From: Actinomycetes bacterium
GTDB lineage: Bacteria; Actinomycetota; Actinomycetes; Actinomycetales; Cellulomonadaceae
Assembly: GCA_023388235.1 (NCBI GenBank)
Contig: JAEWGQ010000154.1
Coordinates: forward strand, 1 to 14,942
Length of the DNA stretch: 14,942 bases
Reading direction: 5' to 3'
Made by a program: the position numbers and the translations under genes. A model generated the notes under the pieces. That model had not been told where the DNA came from, did not search any database, and worked only from the letters and a program-made list of their open reading frames with translations. Positions 12,921 to 14,942 of this stretch are shown piece by piece (position 1 is the first letter of the stretch; every line of letters starts with the position of its first letter).

Positions 12921-13565
12921 TCAGCGCTCGAGGACCCAGCCGGGGCGGCGCGGGTCGTCCACCCGCACGACGACGTCCGCCGCGGCCTCGGGGTCCGCCT
13001 CCGCGCGGTAGCGGTCCTCGGCGGCCAGGCGCCACGCGTCCTCGGGCGCGGTGAGCCGGCGCAGCGTGCCCGGGCGCACCGCGAGGTGCACGGTCAGGTC
13101 CGCCGGCAGCCAGCGCCCGAGCAGCAGCCCGCCGTCCAGCAGCAGCACCGCGCCGGGCGGGGCCGCGGTGCGCACGGCCCGGGCCGAGCGGTCGCGGGCC
13201 GCGTCCCGCAGCGCCGGCAGGTAGCGGCCGTCACCCCCGGGACCGAGCGGGTCGAGCACCTCGCGGATCAGCGCCCCGGTGTCGAGCGCGTCGTCGAGCA
13301 GCGCGTCCGGGTCCCGCCGGCCGTGCTCGAACCGGACGCCGGCGGGGTGGAGGAAGTCCCCGGCCGATACCCGCAGCGCGGCGTGCCCCCGGGCGCGCAG
13401 CGGCTCGACCAGCGCGTCGGCCAGCACCCCGGGACGCGTGGGCGGCGCGCCGTCCAGCAGCACCCGCCAGCGCCGGCCCGGGTCGGCCGCGCCGGCGAGC
13501 CCTTCCAGCACCCGATCGACCAGCCGCGCGACGACGACCTCGGGCGTGACGGCCTCGACCCGCAC
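12921..13565 (-). CDS. Uridine-kinase-like protein with a defective P-loop
   Basis: This 214-residue protein resembles actinobacterial uridine-kinase-like P-loop proteins: LRVSAGDFLHP (64-74), LDPLGPGGDGRYLPA and GAVLLLDGGLLLGR (138-151) match the usual blocks for acceptor site and Walker B. Where Walker A (GxxxxGK[ST]) should be, it has DGAPPTRPG (38-46), with no Lys and no Ser/Thr after it. Normal ATP binding is therefore doubtful, and it may be a pseudo-kinase or use another mode of binding. The GTG start is 6 nt after the stop of the DinB-like gene, in the same frame, with no clear ribosome site, so translation probably depends on coupling. No substrate can be named. Confidence 0.82.
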   Translation of the reverse strand: MRVEAVTPEVVVARLVDRVLEGLAGAADPGRRWRVLLDGAPPTRPGVLADALVEPLRARGHAALRVSAGDFLHPAGVRFEHGRRDPDALLDDALDTGALIREVLDPLGPGGDGRYLPALRDAARDRSARAVRTAAPPGAVLLLDGGLLLGRWLPADLTVHLAVRPGTLRRLTAPEDAWRLAAEDRYRAEADPEAAADVVVRVDDPRRPGWVLER

Positions 13566-13571
13566 CGCCGG

Positions 13572-14078
13572 TCAGCGGGAGGTCACGACGCCGCGCACGA
13601 ACGCGGCCTGCCCGGCGTGCTCCAGCACGTCCCCGAGCACGCTCACCAGCCGCACCCCGACCGTCACGGGCGGGTCCCACGACTCGTCCACCACGCGCGC
13701 GAGGTCGGCGTCCTGCAGCCGCGCCAGGTACGCGTCGGTGGCCGCGCGGGTCGCGTCGCCGTACTCCCGCAGCAGGGCCGCGTCCGCCCGGACCTGCGCC
13801 ACCTCGTCCGGGCGCTGGCCGTACCCGGTGGCGTCCCGGTCGAACGGCAGGGCGAACCGGTCGGCGAAGCCCTGGGCGTGCCACACCTGCTCGGTGCCGG
13901 CGAGCGCCGCGACCTGGGCGTCCTCGACGCGCGCCAGGTGCCACACGAGCCACGCGATCGTGTTCGCCTCGCGCCCGAGGCGGGCGGTGAGCTCGTCCTC
14001 CCCCAGCCCGTCCAGCACGCCGTGCACCAGGTCCCCCACCCGGCCGAACCCGTCGACCAGCACACCGATCCCGTCCAC
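13572..14078 (-). CDS. DinB / DUF664 family protein, mycothiol-transferase-like
   Basis: This 168-residue four-helix-bundle protein of the DinB/YfiT superfamily has NTIAWLVWHLARVEDAQVA (39-57) with His47 and VLEHAGQAAFVRG (151-163) with His154. These are the usual positions of the metal-binding histidines. QVWHAQGFADRFALPFD is typical of the actinobacterial DUF664 members, some of which are annotated as mycothiol-dependent transferases. It is likely a cytoplasmic thiol-dependent detoxification enzyme, though the substrate is unknown. The GTG start has AGGAG (14084-14088) at 5 nt. A TAGCGT -10-like hexamer (14115-14120, - strand) suggests its own promoter. Its stop is in frame with the kinase-like gene that follows. 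Confidence 0.88.
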   Translation of the reverse strand: MDGIGVLVDGFGRVGDLVHGVLDGLGEDELTARLGREANTIAWLVWHLARVEDAQVAALAGTEQVWHAQGFADRFALPFDRDATGYGQRPDEVAQVRADAALLREYGDATRAATDAYLARLQDADLARVVDESWDPPVTVGVRLVSVLGDVLEHAGQAAFVRGVVTSR

Positions 14079-14137
14079 GCCCGCTCCTGTATCCGCGCCT
14101 GCCTGTCGCGTCCGACGCTATGCCCCGGGTGCGCCGC

Positions 14138-14180
14138 CCGCGACGCGGCAGGCCGTCGCCGGACGGGCCCGCGACGCGGG
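14138..14180 (-). terminator. Hairpin cluster downstream of the SRPBCC gene
   Basis: Three small stems lie in the 126-bp gap: CCGC/GCGG (14138-14148), CCGTC/GACGG (14153-14166) and CCCGC/GCGGG (14168-14180). The core CCGCGACGCGG occurs in the first and third. They lie 25 nt or more after the SRPBCC stop. They may end that transcript, but each stem is short. Confidence 0.3.
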
Positions 14181-14204
14181 AGACCCCGGAGCGCCGCCCG
14201 ACCG

Positions 14205-14852
14205 CTACTGCGCCGCCGCGACCGCCGGCCCGGACTCGACGCGGTCGCGCACGCCACGGAGCATCCGCGTGCTCATGAGGGTGCTCACCGCCGCGACCGC
14301 CTCGACCAGCGGCCGCGCGGCGGGCGTCCGGCACAGGTACCGCTCCCGCACGACCAGGCGGGTCGTGCCCGCGTCGGGCCCCGGGCGCAGCGTGAAGGAC
14401 CAGGTGAAGTCGTACGGCGCGGGCGCGGCGTCGGTGCCCTGGGGCGCGGCGCCGGCGAGCACCAGCGCCCGCCGCGGCTCCGCGACGACGACCTCGAGCC
14501 CCACCTGCGGCGCGAGGTGCACCCGGTCGCCCACGGCGAGGTCCTGCCACGCGGGCACGATCTCGTCGGCGCTGTGGATGTCGAGCCCGACGAGGTTCTC
14601 CAGCGCGTCGTACGAGTAGAAGCCGCCGCGGCCCCAGCCGATCTGCACGAGCCACGGCCACACCTGCGCGGGCTCGGCGGCGATCGTGATGCCGCGGGTG
14701 GCGGTGAGGTGCGCGAACGGCAGCACGCCGTCCCCGGGCAGGTCGACCGACCGCTCGACCTGCGTGGCACCCCGGCGCAGCCCCTGGTGCCGCAGCACCG
14801 CGACCCCCGCGAGCAGCCCCGCCCCGACCAGCACCCGTCGCCCACGTGTCAT
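14205..14852 (-). CDS. Membrane-anchored SRPBCC-family protein
   Basis: This 215-residue protein has a short basic start, then a hydrophobic segment (about 6-22, RRVLVGAGLLAGVAVL) that is probably an uncleaved membrane anchor. From residue 46 it has an SRPBCC (START-like) ligand-binding fold, with the recognisable block VWPWLVQIGWGRGGFYSYD (64-82), ENLVGLDIHSADEIVPAWQDL, and a long C-terminal helix rich in Met/Leu/Arg. SRPBCC domains bind hydrophobic ligands; no catalytic residue can be assigned. The ATG at 14852 is preferred over an in-frame start at 14915, because GGAG (14861-14864) lies 8 nt upstream and the anchor follows at once. Confidence 0.85.
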   Translation of the reverse strand: MTRGRRVLVGAGLLAGVAVLRHQGLRRGATQVERSVDLPGDGVLPFAHLTATRGITIAAEPAQVWPWLVQIGWGRGGFYSYDALENLVGLDIHSADEIVPAWQDLAVGDRVHLAPQVGLEVVVAEPRRALVLAGAAPQGTDAAPAPYDFTWSFTLRPGPDAGTTRLVVRERYLCRTPAARPLVEAVAAVSTLMSTRMLRGVRDRVESGPAVAAAQ

Positions 14853-14901
14853 GCCGAGCACTCCACCACGCCGCTGCGGCCGGCGCCAGGGCCGTCGGTC
14901 C

Positions 14902-14918
14902 CGGGTGCACGGCACCCG
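14902..14918. terminator. 7-bp hairpin at the window edge
   Basis: CGGGTGC (14902-14908) pairs with GCACCCG (14912-14918) around ACG. It lies about 50 bp upstream of the SRPBCC start. It could be the terminator of a gene beyond the window or lie in the SRPBCC leader. The sequence ends too soon to decide. Confidence 0.35.
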
Positions 14919-14942
14919 TGTCCCCGACGCGCCGGCCCACCC

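Noticed and set aside
13854..13865. Third LacI operator-like sequence (GAACCGGTCGGC region)
   Set aside because: It lies inside the DinB-like coding sequence, lacks dyad symmetry on one side and is far from the sugar operon.

Overview
This is a very GC-rich window with the features of a high-GC actinobacterium. Several genes start with GTG, gene ends overlap tightly, an ABC importer for sugars lacks its own ATPase, there is a mycothiol-transferase-like DinB protein, and a WYL regulator appears to be read from a leaderless message. The glycosidase content and style recall Cellulomonas or a relative, but that is an inference. I saw no phage, IS element, CRISPR array or other mobile element, and the window looks chromosomal.

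Left end (1-2906). A noncoding GC-rich leader with short repeats and a perfect palindrome precedes a tRNA operon, Gly(GCC)-Cys(GCA)-Val(GAC), closed by a strong hairpin. Next comes a small zinc-ribbon-like protein on the + strand. It is convergent with a complete nhaA sodium/proton antiporter gene on the - strand. Upstream of nhaA lies an unrecognised 141-residue protein.

Centre (3022-11425, all - strand). This is a sugar-utilisation locus, read right to left: a LacI-family regulator, a lipoprotein solute-binding protein, two CUT1-type permeases, a GH127 enzyme (family of beta-L-arabinofuranosidases, with its Zn-Cys3-Glu residues intact) and a GH31 enzyme. The last four genes overlap by 1 to 4 bases. 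Neither enzyme has a signal peptide. The simplest model is import of a short arabinose-containing oligosaccharide, then cytoplasmic removal of beta-L-Araf by GH127 and of an alpha-linked sugar by GH31. The lacI promoter has one palindromic operator centred on its predicted start point and a second identical one 75 bp away. No good copy of the operator precedes the binding-protein gene. A 14-bp perfect stem-loop sits between the binding-protein and permease genes, where it could set unequal expression. A hairpin 8 nt beyond the GH31 stop probably ends the operon.

Right end (11628-14852). A WYL-domain regulator and a small VOC-fold protein lie on the + strand, with a short palindrome between them that may be the WYL operator. 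A 22-bp imperfect inverted repeat separates them from three - strand genes: an SRPBCC protein with a membrane anchor, a DinB/mycothiol-transferase-like protein, and a uridine-kinase-like protein whose P-loop has lost its lysine. The last two lie in the same reading frame, separated only by a stop codon and two further codons.

Nothing here amounts to a clearly new system. The best leads are the GH127-GH31 import locus with its double operator, the P-loop-defective kinase-like protein in frame with the DinB gene, and the short noncoding repeats.
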